Shown here: piece after piece, positions 1-10,149 of the stretch
Position numbering within the stretch: the stretch's first letter is position 1
Layout: every line of letters begins with the position of its first letter
Assembly (NCBI GenBank): GCA_902510815.1
Contig: CABXDI010000014.1
Location: 1-36,691 of the forward strand
Direction: 5' to 3'
Length of the DNA stretch: 36,691 bases
DNA from: an uncultured Verrucomicrobiota bacterium
GTDB taxonomy: Bacteria; Verrucomicrobiota; Verrucomicrobiia; Verrucomicrobiales; DEV007
Program-made: the position numbers and the translations under genes
Notes under the pieces: generated by a model
Database searches by the model: none
What the model was told of the DNA's origin: nothing
Seen by the model: the letters and a program-made list of their open reading frames with translations, nothing else

Positions 1-1
1 G

Positions 2-655
2 ACACATATGGTTACCATGGAAGTCGCTGCAAAGAACGCACACCTACTTGGAGGAAACGATTCATTCATAGAGGATTGGCTCGAGACAGGAAAAAATTCT
101 CGCACAATCCATATTCGCAATGGATGGAAACGCAAACTGACTGGAGAGTGGCATGCATTTTCTCAAGCCAAATATTCTGTTAATAGTTGGGACTTAGAAA
201 AAGGAAAACGCTCCTTTAATTATAAGCTGAATTGGGATGGAGGAGTTGCCAAAGATTCAACCGGAGAATTTTACTATATGGTTTCCGGCGGCAAAGAGAC
301 TAAACCTACAACTAAAAATCCGTCCATATTTAAAATAGAGGGAAATTTCGAAAAACCTCAACAAACTCCAATTAAAATAATCTCAGCAAAAGCTAAAAGG
401 ATAAACGCTCAAAAAATTAGTATCGAATGGGAAAGTGATCCAAGCACACTTCCGCAATTCTCATATGACATAAAAGTGTTACATGCCATCAATAAAAAGA
501 AGCGCATTATTAGTCACACTAAAACAAATATACCGCACCAAAGAAAAAATGAATTATCTATTCCAAGCTCAATTAATTCCAAAGACATTGAAATCATTGT
601 TCAATGCAAAGATATATTAGATAATGAATCTAACGTTTTGATTTTCGGGCTTTAA
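2..655 (+). CDS. C-terminal part of an unidentified exported protein with an Fn3-like tail
   Basis: The reading frame is open to the left edge with no stop, so the ATG at position 8 is probably internal and the true start lies outside the window. About 217 residues are visible. The first ~110 are rich in Trp, Gly and Tyr and look like a beta-rich catalytic or binding domain that I do not recognise. Residues ~120-215 (beginning near PIKIISAKAKR) have the strand spacing of a fibronectin type III or Ig-like domain, with a core Trp in the IEWES segment, typical of the end of surface or secreted proteins in this group. The gene converges on the sulfatase fusion with a gap of only 25 bp. No function is assigned; a carbohydrate-active role would be a guess from context only. 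Confidence 0.7.
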   Translation, partial: THMVTMEVAAKNAHLLGGNDSFIEDWLETGKNSRTIHIRNGWKRKLTGEWHAFSQAKYSVNSWDLEKGKRSFNYKLNWDGGVAKDSTGEFYYMVSGGKETKPTTKNPSIFKIEGNFEKPQQTPIKIISAKAKRINAQKISIEWESDPSTLPQFSYDIKVLHAINKKKRIISHTKTNIPHQRKNELSIPSSINSKDIEIIVQCKDILDNESNVLIFGL

Positions 656-680
656 ATTCATCAAGCCAAAGAGAATTTGT

Positions 681-3600
681 TTAATCAATCGCAGAAGAAT
701 ATTCCAAAATTCTTATAAAAGAGTTGCCTCGATTTTTCATATCAGGCTCAATTCTTTGCTTCTCTTTCCACAACCTACTGAGCATCTCTCGCTGCTTCAG
801 ACTCATTCCATCAATACGCTTATCAACATACTTCTGGTGCGTTGATGGATTGTAGGCCTGAGGTAATTTATTTGTGTCTATTTTTTTAAGGAGCCTCCCA
901 AGTTCATCAGGATCAACATTACCAGAGATTTTTGGTTGTTTAATTTCCTTAAAACCCCAATGAGGAGCGTCGGAAAGAACACTCCTATTGAGAGCTATTA
1001 ATTCATTTTTTAATTCATTAAATAGTTTAGGATTTTGATCGATAATATCTTTTGTCTGATTGGGATCATTTTTTAAATCGTAAAGTTCAAATTTCCGAAA
1101 CCCACCTGATCCTTTTTTTATTTCAGGAATCCATGATTCCTGAAACTGATTTAGCCTAACAAATTCACTGCGAATTTTTTCTGCTTCTTTGTTTTTGAAC
1201 TTAGAATTATACAACATTGAAAACAGCTCCTTGCGAATTACCGTCCGACCTAAATCTTTTTCTATGAAGACTTTCGCCTCATTAACCAATTCATTTATTC
1301 TCTTTTGATCACGTTTGAATTCTAATTTCCTGTAACCAAGCAACGTATAATCACCCTTTCTTAGAGCGACGTTGGGTTGTCCGGTCGGCGAGTGCCAAAA
1401 TAGAGACTGCTTACGATGAAATTTACCTTTGGAGGTGAGCAATGGGGCAAGGTTAGAACCATCCAAATGAACATTTTTTGGTGGAGCTATATGGAGCAGC
1501 CCACACAACGTGGGTAATAGATCGACAGAGCCAGCAGGATTAAAAAGCGAACGGTCACCTTTAATCCCTTTTGGCCAATAGATGATTCCTGGTGTTCTGA
1601 GACCGCCTTGAAAATTAGACCCCTTATCACCACGCAATTCACCATTCCTCTCAGATCGATAACTACCATGATCTGATGTATAGACGATTATTGTATTCTC
1701 TAACTCACCCAAAGAATCTAACTTCTTAAGGATTCTTCCAATAGCTTTATCGGTATTTTCTACAGTGCCAGAATAAATTGCGGCCGGGTCATTCAACTTT
1801 CCGTATTTTGACACAATTTCATCAGGAGCTGCTATAGGTGCATGGGGCTCCTGAAACCAGAGATTGATGAAAAAAGGGCGCTCTTTTTGGTACTCCTTAT
1901 CAAACCAATTAATGGCTTCATCGGCAATTATTTGGCAAGCATAACCCTCAATTTTTCCAGCCTCTTTACCATTTCTAACAAAGTTAACTGGATCTTTATG
2001 ACTTGGATTAGCATTGTTATCAGTAGCAAACCAATAATCAAAACCATGATCATTTAATGACGGCTTATCGATACCTTTAAACGGTGTTCCAAGATGCCAT
2101 TTTCCTAAGTGCACTGTTTGATAACTTTTTTCTTTTAACAACTCCGCAATCGTAACTTCTCTTTCAAGAAGATGCATTGAATGAACACTGTCTTGGATCA
2201 CCGTATATACGCCCGTTCTTAAATGCTGCCTGCCTGTAAGAAATGTTGCCCTAGAAGGAGAACAAACAACAGCGCCTGAATGAAATTCGGCAAACTTCAC
2301 ACCCTCCGAAGCAAGTCGATCGATGTTGGGAGTCTTAACAATCCCTCCATAAGCTCCTATGTCTTTGACCCCTAAATCATCAGACATTAAAAGCAACACA
2401 TTGGCCCTTTTTTTCTTAGCCGCTGAATTTAGCAGCTTTCTGACTTTGGGTGTTTCTTTTAAATAGCGAGCATGATCCAAGATCAAATTCACATTATGAG
2501 GAGCATGATGTTTTTCGAAATTTCCTTTTTGGAAAAAATGATTAACGAAGTTGATGGGTTTCTTTTCCCTCTGGTTGCTTAGTTGTGCATCGGCTCCTGA
2601 TTCAATGAGCATTTTAGTAATATCGAATCGCCCCATTCTCGCCGCACTATGCAGCGCCGTATCCCCACTTTTCGTTTGGATATTTGGGTTGGCTCCATTC
2701 TCCAATAATATTTTTATAACCTCTTCATGCCCATACTGAGAAGCAATGATAATTGGAGGTCTCTCCTTACCAAAATGCTCATGGGGCATATTAAGATCGG
2801 CACCAGCCTCAATTAATATTTTAGCCTCTTTAATATTACCATTAATGAGACAGGAATTTAAAATTGTGGTTAAAAGATAAGGTGGTTCTTTTTTATATCT
2901 CAGAATGGCCTCTTCCCTAGATTCTACAAAAAATATGAGCTCATTGCTGATATAACTTTTCGGATTTTGAATTTGCACCATATTCATTCCCTTGGGTGGC
3001 ATTTTGTACAGTTCAAGATCAGCTAAATCTTTTTCCACCATCTTGAACTTTGCAGGAAACCTTTCGCCATTCACGAAAACGTGTGAATTTTTCTTAACGT
3101 ATCGCGCACTAATTCTCATTATTTTAATTTCCTTGTTAATACGTGGAAAAAGTTGAGCTCCTCTTTGCTCATGAAGTGAACCTGCCGTCCATATAACCGG
3201 AGGAGGAGAATTAAAGTCATCTCCAAGAGCTCCTGTAAACGTTCCAACAAAGGTTCCTGATTTAGCCTTTCGAATTAAGGACTTAAGAGAATAAATTTGA
3301 CCACTAAGATCAAAATTTTTATAGCCAAATGCAGCGCTTACACCATCCTCAATATTCGTCTTAGAGGAATTATACTTAACGTAGCTTAGTTTTATTTTTT
3401 CACGTTTTGAATCATTAACTATTAATCCTGTTACTTTTAAAAGAATACTTCCTTTCTTCGCACTCTCTTCCAACCCTTTAATAAGGCTTAAGGTAATCGG
3501 GTCGTTTGCTGTTATATCACTAAGAGTGGCCTGCCTTCCAAATGCTCCAGGAAAACCCGAACTTGATTCTTTGAACATATCAATAACAGGCCACAGCCGC

Positions 3601-5687
3601 TTGGGCTCACCCATATTAAACATTCTTTTCCAAACCTCTTCCTCTGGAAAACCTCTCTCTGCTATTTCCTTCACTCCCCCAAGATCAATCACACTATTTC
3701 TTCCCTGCGCTTGGGTTATAAAACGATCAAGAGCCCCTCTAAAACTTGGTACTTGCATTGAATCCTGGTCAGTCGCCAAATAGGGAAACGTATGACAACT
3801 GCCACACACATTAGTATTAAGATTCTTTCGGTCACGCGCACCAGTTATATGAAATCTTTCAAATCCGACCAAAGCCTGATCCGACAACTTATCATCATAA
3901 GAGCGACCTTTAGTTGGCATATGCGAGAGGTTGAGGAGAAATTCCGCCATTGAATCTCTTTCTTTTTTTGTCAGGTAACCTTTTTTGTCTTCATCATTCC
4001 GAATATCACTGTCTGAATCCAGCATCGTTGTCGCCATTGAACCATCGATTACATGCCTTACTGAGGTTTCTGGTTTATTAACATCAGAATTTGGTTCCAG
4101 CATTTCTCTTGTCGCAGCATTTTTACCACCATAGGGATCGCCAGGAACACCATCCCAATGATAAGGAGCGGTTCCTCTAAGACCTCTCAAGGTTTGAGAT
4201 AAACGTGGCTCAATTTGATCAGCTCCCACCAAATGCGGAGTTTCGAGGACCCATAGAAGTTGATCTGTATTACCATCGGCATGACAGCTAGCACATGAGA
4301 AGGTGCCATTCGAAGATGCTCTTGAAGTATTGAAAGCAATCCTACCCTCTTTATATAATTTAAGAGTAGGGTCATCGAGTTGAATTGTTTTAATAAATTT
4401 CCATTGATTAATGTCACTGACATCAAGTTTGGTAACTGAATTTGAAACAGCATTAAAAACCCACGCGAATTTCTCTGTACCATCTTTCATTTTTTGGAAT
4501 GTAATTCCTCTTGGCACTGATCCAACTTTAGCTTTTGCAAGAACCTGACCACTCACTGAATCAATAGCAAAAAAATCATCAGATCCTGCAGCGGTACAAT
4601 ATATTACCCTTCCGTCCGAACTGGCCTTGATGGCAAACGGGGTAGCAATAGCCTTTTTCCTATTCGGTTGCGCCGGTGGCAATGGATTGAGATTTATGAA
4701 TCGAGATATACCCTTAGAGGACACCTTAGTTAATTGATTCAAATAAGGCCGATTCATAAGTTCCTCCAACCCATGTTTTTTGGTCCCCGCTCGTCCATTA
4801 ATATGGTTTTGAGCATCAGTCTGAGTAATAAAGACTTCCCCGGTTTCAGTAACATCAATTCCAAAAAGATTAGTTCCTAGTGATTTAATTATTCCTAATG
4901 GTTTTTCATTAACCGTGTCAAAAATGAACAGATCCTTATCTGGAATCTCTGGATGCTTAATAATATCCACCGTAAAACCAACAGAATCAAAAGCGCTAGC
5001 CAACTTTCGTGCATCAAATGTCACCAAATCTCCGTCATGAGGCTTCCCCACTCCACCCGAGAGCTGAGTTCTATTATTAGACTCAAAGGGTATAACATAC
5101 AGTTTGTCATTTTTGACCTTTATCGCTCTTGGTTCTTGCGCAGAAATCTTAATCCTTTTTGTAACTCTTCTTGTTTTAACATTAATGACTGCAATTTCGT
5201 TATTTGAAGATAACGCCACGTATGCTTTCTGATTACTGGCAAACGCAATACCAACGGGTTCATCAAATCTTGTTGCTTTCTTTTGAAGATCCATTTCCTG
5301 AATCGTTGCAACAATTGAATGGTAGGTAGAGCTCTTAGGGTCGTTATCAATCACGCTAATTGAATCCGAAATGTGATTGGATACCCATATCTCCTTACCA
5401 TCTGGTCGAACGGCAACAGAAACAGGATCAATACCGGTCGCAATTCGAGAAATTATCTGATCTTGCTCCGCGTTAATGATATCAAGGGTATCTGATTGTG
5501 TATTAACAACGAACACATGACCATCTTGATAAGCGATGGGATCAGAATGAGGACTAAGTAACAGAGGATGACCTTGCCTCGATTCAGTTTCCGAAAATAG
5601 AGAAAATAGTGTGACCCCGAATAGAAAGAAGAGAAAAAAAACAACTTGGCTTTTTTTTATCTTAAGAAATCTGTAGCGTAAAACCAT
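681..5687 (-). CDS. Fusion protein: YVTN beta-propeller, di-heme cytochrome c, ankyrin repeats, sulfatase
   Basis: One uninterrupted frame of 1668 residues. Residues ~14-33 are a signal peptide or anchor. Residues ~52-440 hold YVTN/lactonase-like propeller blades (VFVVNTQSDTLDII, IWVSNHISDSISVID). Two c-type heme sites follow, C465-A-S-C-H469 and C628-G-S-C-H632, 163 residues apart as in di-heme peroxidase/MauG-like proteins, with TLRGLRGTAPYHWDG between them. Residues ~850-925 resemble an IPT/TIG fold, and ~940-1045 carry about three ankyrin repeats (GADLN, GANPN, GADAQ). Residues ~1097-1600 form a sulfatase: metal-binding D1103-D1104, and C1142-SPSR with the Cys that would become formylglycine, followed by GKWHLG. 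The sulfatase part has no signal peptide of its own and begins right after the last ankyrin segment. The gene lies 47 bp downstream of another sulfatase on the same strand. Domain families are clear; the combined function is unknown. Heme attachment requires export, whereas formylglycine formation normally precedes folding in the cytoplasm. Confidence 0.93.
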   Translation of the reverse strand: MVLRYRFLKIKKSQVVFFLFFLFGVTLFSLFSETESRQGHPLLLSPHSDPIAYQDGHVFVVNTQSDTLDIINAEQDQIISRIATGIDPVSVAVRPDGKEIWVSNHISDSISVIDNDPKSSTYHSIVATIQEMDLQKKATRFDEPVGIAFASNQKAYVALSSNNEIAVINVKTRRVTKRIKISAQEPRAIKVKNDKLYVIPFESNNRTQLSGGVGKPHDGDLVTFDARKLASAFDSVGFTVDIIKHPEIPDKDLFIFDTVNEKPLGIIKSLGTNLFGIDVTETGEVFITQTDAQNHINGRAGTKKHGLEELMNRPYLNQLTKVSSKGISRFINLNPLPPAQPNRKKAIATPFAIKASSDGRVIYCTAAGSDDFFAIDSVSGQVLAKAKVGSVPRGITFQKMKDGTEKFAWVFNAVSNSVTKLDVSDINQWKFIKTIQLDDPTLKLYKEGRIAFNTSRASSNGTFSCASCHADGNTDQLLWVLETPHLVGADQIEPRLSQTLRGLRGTAPYHWDGVPGDPYGGKNAATREMLEPNSDVNKPETSVRHVIDGSMATTMLDSDSDIRNDEDKKGYLTKKERDSMAEFLLNLSHMPTKGRSYDDKLSDQALVGFERFHITGARDRKNLNTNVCGSCHTFPYLATDQDSMQVPSFRGALDRFITQAQGRNSVIDLGGVKEIAERGFPEEEVWKRMFNMGEPKRLWPVIDMFKESSSGFPGAFGRQATLSDITANDPITLSLIKGLEESAKKGSILLKVTGLIVNDSKREKIKLSYVKYNSSKTNIEDGVSAAFGYKNFDLSGQIYSLKSLIRKAKSGTFVGTFTGALGDDFNSPPPVIWTAGSLHEQRGAQLFPRINKEIKIMRISARYVKKNSHVFVNGERFPAKFKMVEKDLADLELYKMPPKGMNMVQIQNPKSYISNELIFFVESREEAILRYKKEPPYLLTTILNSCLINGNIKEAKILIEAGADLNMPHEHFGKERPPIIIASQYGHEEVIKILLENGANPNIQTKSGDTALHSAARMGRFDITKMLIESGADAQLSNQREKKPINFVNHFFQKGNFEKHHAPHNVNLILDHARYLKETPKVRKLLNSAAKKKRANVLLLMSDDLGVKDIGAYGGIVKTPNIDRLASEGVKFAEFHSGAVVCSPSRATFLTGRQHLRTGVYTVIQDSVHSMHLLEREVTIAELLKEKSYQTVHLGKWHLGTPFKGIDKPSLNDHGFDYWFATDNNANPSHKDPVNFVRNGKEAGKIEGYACQIIADEAINWFDKEYQKERPFFINLWFQEPHAPIAAPDEIVSKYGKLNDPAAIYSGTVENTDKAIGRILKKLDSLGELENTIIVYTSDHGSYRSERNGELRGDKGSNFQGGLRTPGIIYWPKGIKGDRSLFNPAGSVDLLPTLCGLLHIAPPKNVHLDGSNLAPLLTSKGKFHRKQSLFWHSPTGQPNVALRKGDYTLLGYRKLEFKRDQKRINELVNEAKVFIEKDLGRTVIRKELFSMLYNSKFKNKEAEKIRSEFVRLNQFQESWIPEIKKGSGGFRKFELYDLKNDPNQTKDIIDQNPKLFNELKNELIALNRSVLSDAPHWGFKEIKQPKISGNVDPDELGRLLKKIDTNKLPQAYNPSTHQKYVDKRIDGMSLKQREMLSRLWKEKQRIEPDMKNRGNSFIRILEYSSAID

Positions 5688-5734
5688 AAAAGTGCAGACT
5701 ATCTAAAATACGCACAAACCCACAATATTCAGAA

Positions 5735-7174
5735 TTATTTTTTTGGGGAACGAAAATGAGGAGTATTTATTTTAGGTATCCATTTCCTCAATTCTCTTTT
5801 GATCGGATAAAATTTCTTATTATTTGCAAGGTTATTCAGCTGATCCAAGTCATTGTACATGTCATACAATTCTTCTCCTCCCTTACTATATTTTATATAG
5901 TGATATCGTTCGGAACGAACAGCATGATTAGGTCCGTGCCAATGTGGGGAATGGGTAATAAGTGCGGGATATGGCCATTCTTTCTGGGGATCGAAAACCA
6001 AAGGAGCAATACTCCTTCCCTCAACTTTATGATTTTTTGGCAACCCGCATAACTCAATAAGAGTGGGATAAAGATCAATCAGACTGACGGGCTTTTTGCA
6101 GTTAGCATTTCTTTGATTGCCTCCTAATTTTTCTGGGACATGAATAACTAAAGGAGTTCGAGTGGTTTGTTGCCAGAGTGCTGACTTAGCAAACGTTTTC
6201 TCACATATATCATAGCCATGATCACCCCATAAAACCACAACAGTGTTATCCTTGTATGCGCTCTTATTTAGCGCACTAAGAACATGCCCTACACATTCGT
6301 CAGCAAAGGAACCTGCCGCCAAACATCCCTGAACAGCTTCTCTCCATTTACCACTATCACGAATTATTTTAGCAGCATCACCAATCATACGCCGTCCACC
6401 TGGTGGGATATCATCAATGTCATTGGTTTGATGTTTCGGTAATTTGATTTTTTCAATTGGATGTAAATCAAAATATTTCTTTGGCACATGCCAAGGCAAA
6501 TGGGGTAAATAAATTCCACAAGCTAGAAAAAAGGGCTTGTCATGGTTGCGCATTAAAAAGTTTGCCGCTCCATCTGCAGCCTTCCAGTCAGCAGACTTTT
6601 CCTTTGGTTGATCAAGCGCTTCCCAGTCTATTAATCTCGCTAATATGGGATTAGAAAACTTTTCCTTGAGACCATGAGTGTACCTGCGAGACATCTTGGG
6701 TCTCGGAGTCCCCTGCCCAAGCGAATATTGATGATCCCATGAAATTGGATCAGAGAATTTACCCTTGGGCTGGTGAAACAACTTCCCTCCACTCACCGCG
6801 TAATATCCATGATTTCGAAAGTATTGAGGAAGTGTAACCAATTCCTTATACTTGGGGAGATCCCTAAACCAATTAAGATTTCCATATATTCCAGTCGTAG
6901 AGGGACGTAATCCCGTCATTATTGCAGTTCTAGATGGACTGCATAAAGGTGCGGCACAATATGCCTCTTCGAATAACACGCCCTGATCAGCAAAAGCATC
7001 AATATTTGGAGTCTTGGCTTGAGGGTGACCACCTAAACATCCAACCCAATCATTTAGATCATCAACGGCAATGAATAAAACATTAGGTTTATTCTTTTTA
7101 GATTTATTTTCCGCTTGAGCTAATTCTCCAGAAAATAAAACCGATAGATAAACAAAGAATAATTTAAAGTGCAT
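5735..7174 (-). CDS. Secreted sulfatase, iduronate-2-sulfatase-like
   Basis: This 479-residue type I formylglycine sulfatase hydrolyses sulfate esters, probably on a glycan. Residues 1-21 are a signal peptide ending LAQA. The metal-binding pair D38-D39 lies in FIAVDDLNDWVG, and the modification motif is C78-S-P-S-R-T-A. The VDDLNDW and GGKLFH segments are typical of the iduronate-2-sulfatase branch; the substrate itself cannot be read from the sequence. Further conserved elements are GIYLPHLPWHVP, the metal-site WGDHG and the C-terminal ELYDMYNDL. Length is normal for the family. It is the first gene of a minus-strand pair with the 1668-residue fusion (47 bp gap), and a 102-bp intergenic region separates it from the divergent glycosidase gene, so both promoters must lie there. 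No sulfatase-maturing enzyme (FGE or anSME) is encoded in the window, so maturation must come from elsewhere. Confidence 0.93.
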   Translation of the reverse strand: MHFKLFFVYLSVLFSGELAQAENKSKKNKPNVLFIAVDDLNDWVGCLGGHPQAKTPNIDAFADQGVLFEEAYCAAPLCSPSRTAIMTGLRPSTTGIYGNLNWFRDLPKYKELVTLPQYFRNHGYYAVSGGKLFHQPKGKFSDPISWDHQYSLGQGTPRPKMSRRYTHGLKEKFSNPILARLIDWEALDQPKEKSADWKAADGAANFLMRNHDKPFFLACGIYLPHLPWHVPKKYFDLHPIEKIKLPKHQTNDIDDIPPGGRRMIGDAAKIIRDSGKWREAVQGCLAAGSFADECVGHVLSALNKSAYKDNTVVVLWGDHGYDICEKTFAKSALWQQTTRTPLVIHVPEKLGGNQRNANCKKPVSLIDLYPTLIELCGLPKNHKVEGRSIAPLVFDPQKEWPYPALITHSPHWHGPNHAVRSERYHYIKYSKGGEELYDMYNDLDQLNNLANNKKFYPIKRELRKWIPKINTPHFRSPKK

Positions 7175-7276
7175 TTAAAATTGGTATAATAACTTTTCTT
7201 TTAGAAATAAAAAGTCTTTGCGAGTCATTCTTTTATACTGAGACTACATGAAAGCAAGACTAGTGATAAGAAGTTA

Positions 7277-9478
7277 ATGAATGCATTATATTTTGTAAAA
7301 AAGAATAAGCTCATCAATTCAATGCATATGTTTACATTATTTTTAATATTAGTTTTTATTATAAATTTGGAGGCTAAAGAAAAGCCCCCATTTACAGATT
7401 ATTGCAAAAAAATAGAGCACGAAATCCAAGATAGAAAACATGGGTTCATGGCAGGCAATGTCACCTATTACATTGGTGGATTTCATGCAAGTTGGAGATT
7501 AATAGAACACGAGACGATTGGATTAACCCACCCATTTCATCATGACTTACGAAGTCGCGGCGTTGGACTTCTAAACAGTGAAATAAAGGGCACTGAAAAC
7601 ACGGGCACAGGTAACGACTATCAAGGTTGGGAGTTTTATAAAGACACGAAGGTTCTATATGGGAGTGTAATCATAAATAAAAAGAGGCACACAAATCCAA
7701 AACCCGTAAGCATGTTATGGAGACCAGATAAAATCATCTGCATTTATGATATTGATGGAATAACTATCAAAGAAGAAAAATTTATCGCTCCTAATGATGC
7801 TGCCGTATCCATCATCACAGCATCCAGACCAATAACAATTGAATTCGAAGGTCACTCTTTTTTCCACCGTAATAGTGTTTCTTCATCATCATCAATTCAA
7901 TTTGATTCAAAAAACAACAGCATAGTTATAAAGGAAGGCGGCAAGGTTAGATCCAAACCAGATCCTCATGGCAAAATACGGATTGGACCCTGTGTTTACT
8001 CTGGAATGACTACAGTTTTAAGTTGCTCAAAGGATATTAAACCCACACTCGTGACGGCTCTAGACAAGAACAAAGTCCATGAGTACAAATTTTCAATACC
8101 ATGCCACACCAAAGGAATAGCCGTATCATGGGCCATGCATGACAATCGTAATAAAGCCATATCAATGGCTAGGGATGCTATTATTAAAGATCAAAAATTC
8201 TTGGCAGAAAAAACTAACCACATGAATAAACTCCTTAATGAGGAGATACCTTGGTTTAGATGCTCAGACAAAAGGTTCGTCGATATTTACTATTATTTAT
8301 GGTCTCTATACCTCATGTATTACATAGAGGTTGGTAAGGGTTGGGAAATGGAACCTCACACTCAAACAGCGGTTAATAATTTTCTGGGAATGCATCGCTA
8401 CGATGCCACTTTTCAAATCAAGGTAGGCGCATGGACCAATGACAAAAAACACTTCGCCTATGGCAATGTTCTAACATGGAAACATCTTACAAAAAATAAC
8501 AGGTATAGAGAATTAAAGGATGGCCTCAGAATGATTTCCGACAACAAGGGAATCTCATGGCATAGTGGCGCCTACGGGGGTGAAACTTGTGAACACGTAT
8601 TGGGGGCTTGGCAAATTTATGAACACACCGGTGATATTGAATTTCTGAGAAGTTGTTATTTGGATCACTTTGATAAACTATTCAAAAAAAAGCTACCCAG
8701 TTTCGCCATGAATTTGTTTGAAGTAGCAGAAAAACTGGAAAGAATATCTCTTCTCATTGGCAAACCTGAAGACGCCAAATATTGGAAGGATATCATTCGT
8801 AGGGATAAAAATCATATTCGCTCAATGTTTGACCAAAGATGGGAGTCGAACGGAATCTCTAATTATTTTGCAGGACCAAAAAATGGTATGATTATGACTA
8901 ACGGTTTTTGGGCAATGAGGTCGCCTTACTTTCCAAGAAAATACGCGAAAGAAATGGTAAATAATTGGGCTTTAAATAAGGACAAAGGCTTTTGGGGTGA
9001 TTTTTTTCCTTTAGCAATGTCAAAGCAATCAATGGAAAAATTTAAAACCCCCGTCGACCATTCCTTCGGTTATACACCAGACACGGCATATTTTACTTTA
9101 GATGGAATGTTTAAGCAGCAGTTGTATGAAACGGCCACTAACTTAACGGTTAACCACATTATAAATTACAATTATCATTCGGAATGGAAAATCCCAATTG
9201 CACCTGAGGCATACCGAAGGGATTTAAAACTTTTCGGTGATCAGTATTCCAATTTTAATGCTGGAAAAATTCTCCTCTACTTGGAGGGGTTTGCAGGATT
9301 AGATTATTCCATACCGGATAACAACCTAACAATAAGCCCCTCCTTTCCAGATGAATGGGAATGGATGGAATTAAGGTTACCTATCAAAAATTCATGGACC
9401 AGAATCCGCTATAACCATGATGAAGTTGTTGTAGAAAACTCTCCTCTGAAAGTCATCAAAAAACAAAGAATTGATTAA
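7277..9478 (+). CDS. Exported six-hairpin glycosidase-like protein
   Basis: 733 residues. The N terminus has a hydrophobic export segment (residues ~18-34); translation could also begin at the internal Met16 or Met18 directly before it. Residues ~60-300 are beta-rich. Residues ~325-690 have the Trp-rich helical pattern of an (alpha/alpha)6 six-hairpin glycosidase, with [28 protein letters not shown] and [10 protein letters not shown] as likely active-site loops. The end ([26 protein letters not shown]) is the small beta-sandwich that closes GH63/GH65/GH94-like proteins. The enzyme at 14497-17064 shares this overall plan. I cannot name a CAZy family or substrate; catalytic acids are not assigned. 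The 102 bp upstream are AT-rich and contain TATAAT at 7185-7190 and TATACT at 7234-7239, but no convincing -35. Its stop codon overlaps the 3' end of the convergent broken esterase. Confidence 0.8.
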   Translation: MNALYFVKKNKLINSMHMFTLFLILVFIINLEAKEKPPFTDYCKKIEHEIQDRKHGFMAGNVTYYIGGFHASWRLIEHETIGLTHPFHHDLRSRGVGLLNSEIKGTENTGTGNDYQGWEFYKDTKVLYGSVIINKKRHTNPKPVSMLWRPDKIICIYDIDGITIKEEKFIAPNDAAVSIITASRPITIEFEGHSFFHRNSVSSSSSIQFDSKNNSIVIKEGGKVRSKPDPHGKIRIGPCVYSGMTTVLSCSKDIKPTLVTALDKNKVHEYKFSIPCHTKGIAVSWAMHDNRNKAISMARDAIIKDQKFLAEKTNHMNKLLNEEIPWFRCSDKRFVDIYYYLWSLYLMYYIEVGKGWEMEPHTQTAVNNFLGMHRYDATFQIKVGAWTNDKKHFAYGNVLTWKHLTKNNRYRELKDGLRMISDNKGISWHSGAYGGETCEHVLGAWQIYEHTGDIEFLRSCYLDHFDKLFKKKLPSFAMNLFEVAEKLERISLLIGKPEDAKYWKDIIRRDKNHIRSMFDQRWESNGISNYFAGPKNGMIMTNGFWAMRSPYFPRKYAKEMVNNWALNKDKGFWGDFFPLAMSKQSMEKFKTPVDHSFGYTPDTAYFTLDGMFKQQLYETATNLTVNHIINYNYHSEWKIPIAPEAYRRDLKLFGDQYSNFNAGKILLYLEGFAGLDYSIPDNNLTISPSFPDEWEWMELRLPIKNSWTRIRYNHDEVVVENSPLKVIKKQRID

Positions 9479-10122
9479 TCTTGCATCAACTTCTTCAAGG
9501 TAGGCTCAATAGATTCTGCCCATATTGTGTAACCCTCAACACTTAGGAGTAATAGATCCGGCATAATCTTCCTACTCAATGTACCATCATCCTTCAGAAA
9601 TTTTTTCTCCTATATCAAGATAATGAAAATGCTCTCCATCAGCTAAATTTTTAAAAATTGCATTGGCTTTTTCGTTCACCTGACGGCGGTTATCCTTACT
9701 ATTTCCCCCTCTTGGAAAGATACATAATAATAGCACCTTGGTTTTAGGAAGCTTTTCACGCAACTGCTTGGTAATGACTTTTAGTCCATCTGCAATTTCT
9801 TGCGGCGTATTATTGCCGAAATTATTTGTTCCTATCATCACTACAGCGGCCTTGGGGGAAATCCCTTTAATGTTTCCATTATCAAGCCTCCAAATTACAT
9901 ACTGCGTGCGGTCACCCCCTATACCTAAATTAACTGCATTACGCTTTGTGTAGTACTGCTCCCACCATCAACTCTTCCTGCCCCAACCATATTTGATTGC
10001 CCTGATAAAATATAAACACTCACAGGTTTTGGCAACGCTGACTTGTTGTTTATTTTTTCTTCGGCACTAACTAAATGCAGCAGAAAGAATAGAGCATCTT
10101 TAAAATAGAAATTTTTAATCAT
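9475..10122 (-). pseudogene. Broken SASA/SGNH esterase chimera with two frame breaks
   Basis: Three segments, read on the minus strand, make a degraded esterase. Segment 1 (10122-9925) starts MIKNFYF and holds the SASA-type nucleophile block ILSGQSNMVGAGR. Segment 2 (from about 9967 to 9587, another frame) begins WWEQYYTKRNAVNLGIGGDRT and runs through MIGTNN, an SGNH/GDSL hydrolase of the platelet-activating-factor-acetylhydrolase-like type, but lacking that family's own N-terminal GDS block. Segment 3 (about 9600-9475, the first frame again) resumes at [10 protein letters not shown] and ends [10 protein letters not shown]. Removing one base from the T6 run at 9601-9606 restores segment 2 to 3. 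In segment 3 the block V sequence reads PDLLLLS where the family has D-x-x-H; the codon at 9547-9549 is Leu (CTC), one base from His. It follows the intact esterase by 27 bp on the same strand. A deletion joining two neighbouring esterase genes followed by decay is the simplest reading. Confidence 0.85.
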
Positions 10123-10149
10123 GGGAATTTATATTTGTTTATGAGAAAT

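Noticed and set aside
4187-4483. 98-codon minus-strand open frame within the fusion gene, and similar open frames inside other large genes.
   Set aside because: They lie in other frames of clearly coding sequence and show no recognisable domain or signal.
681-5687. The idea that the cytochrome-sulfatase fusion is an assembly artefact.
   Set aside because: The whole 5 kb is one frame with uniform composition and a coherent ankyrin linker; a random join would keep frame only one time in three and would likely leave a signal peptide remnant. Kept as a real gene, with the check listed.
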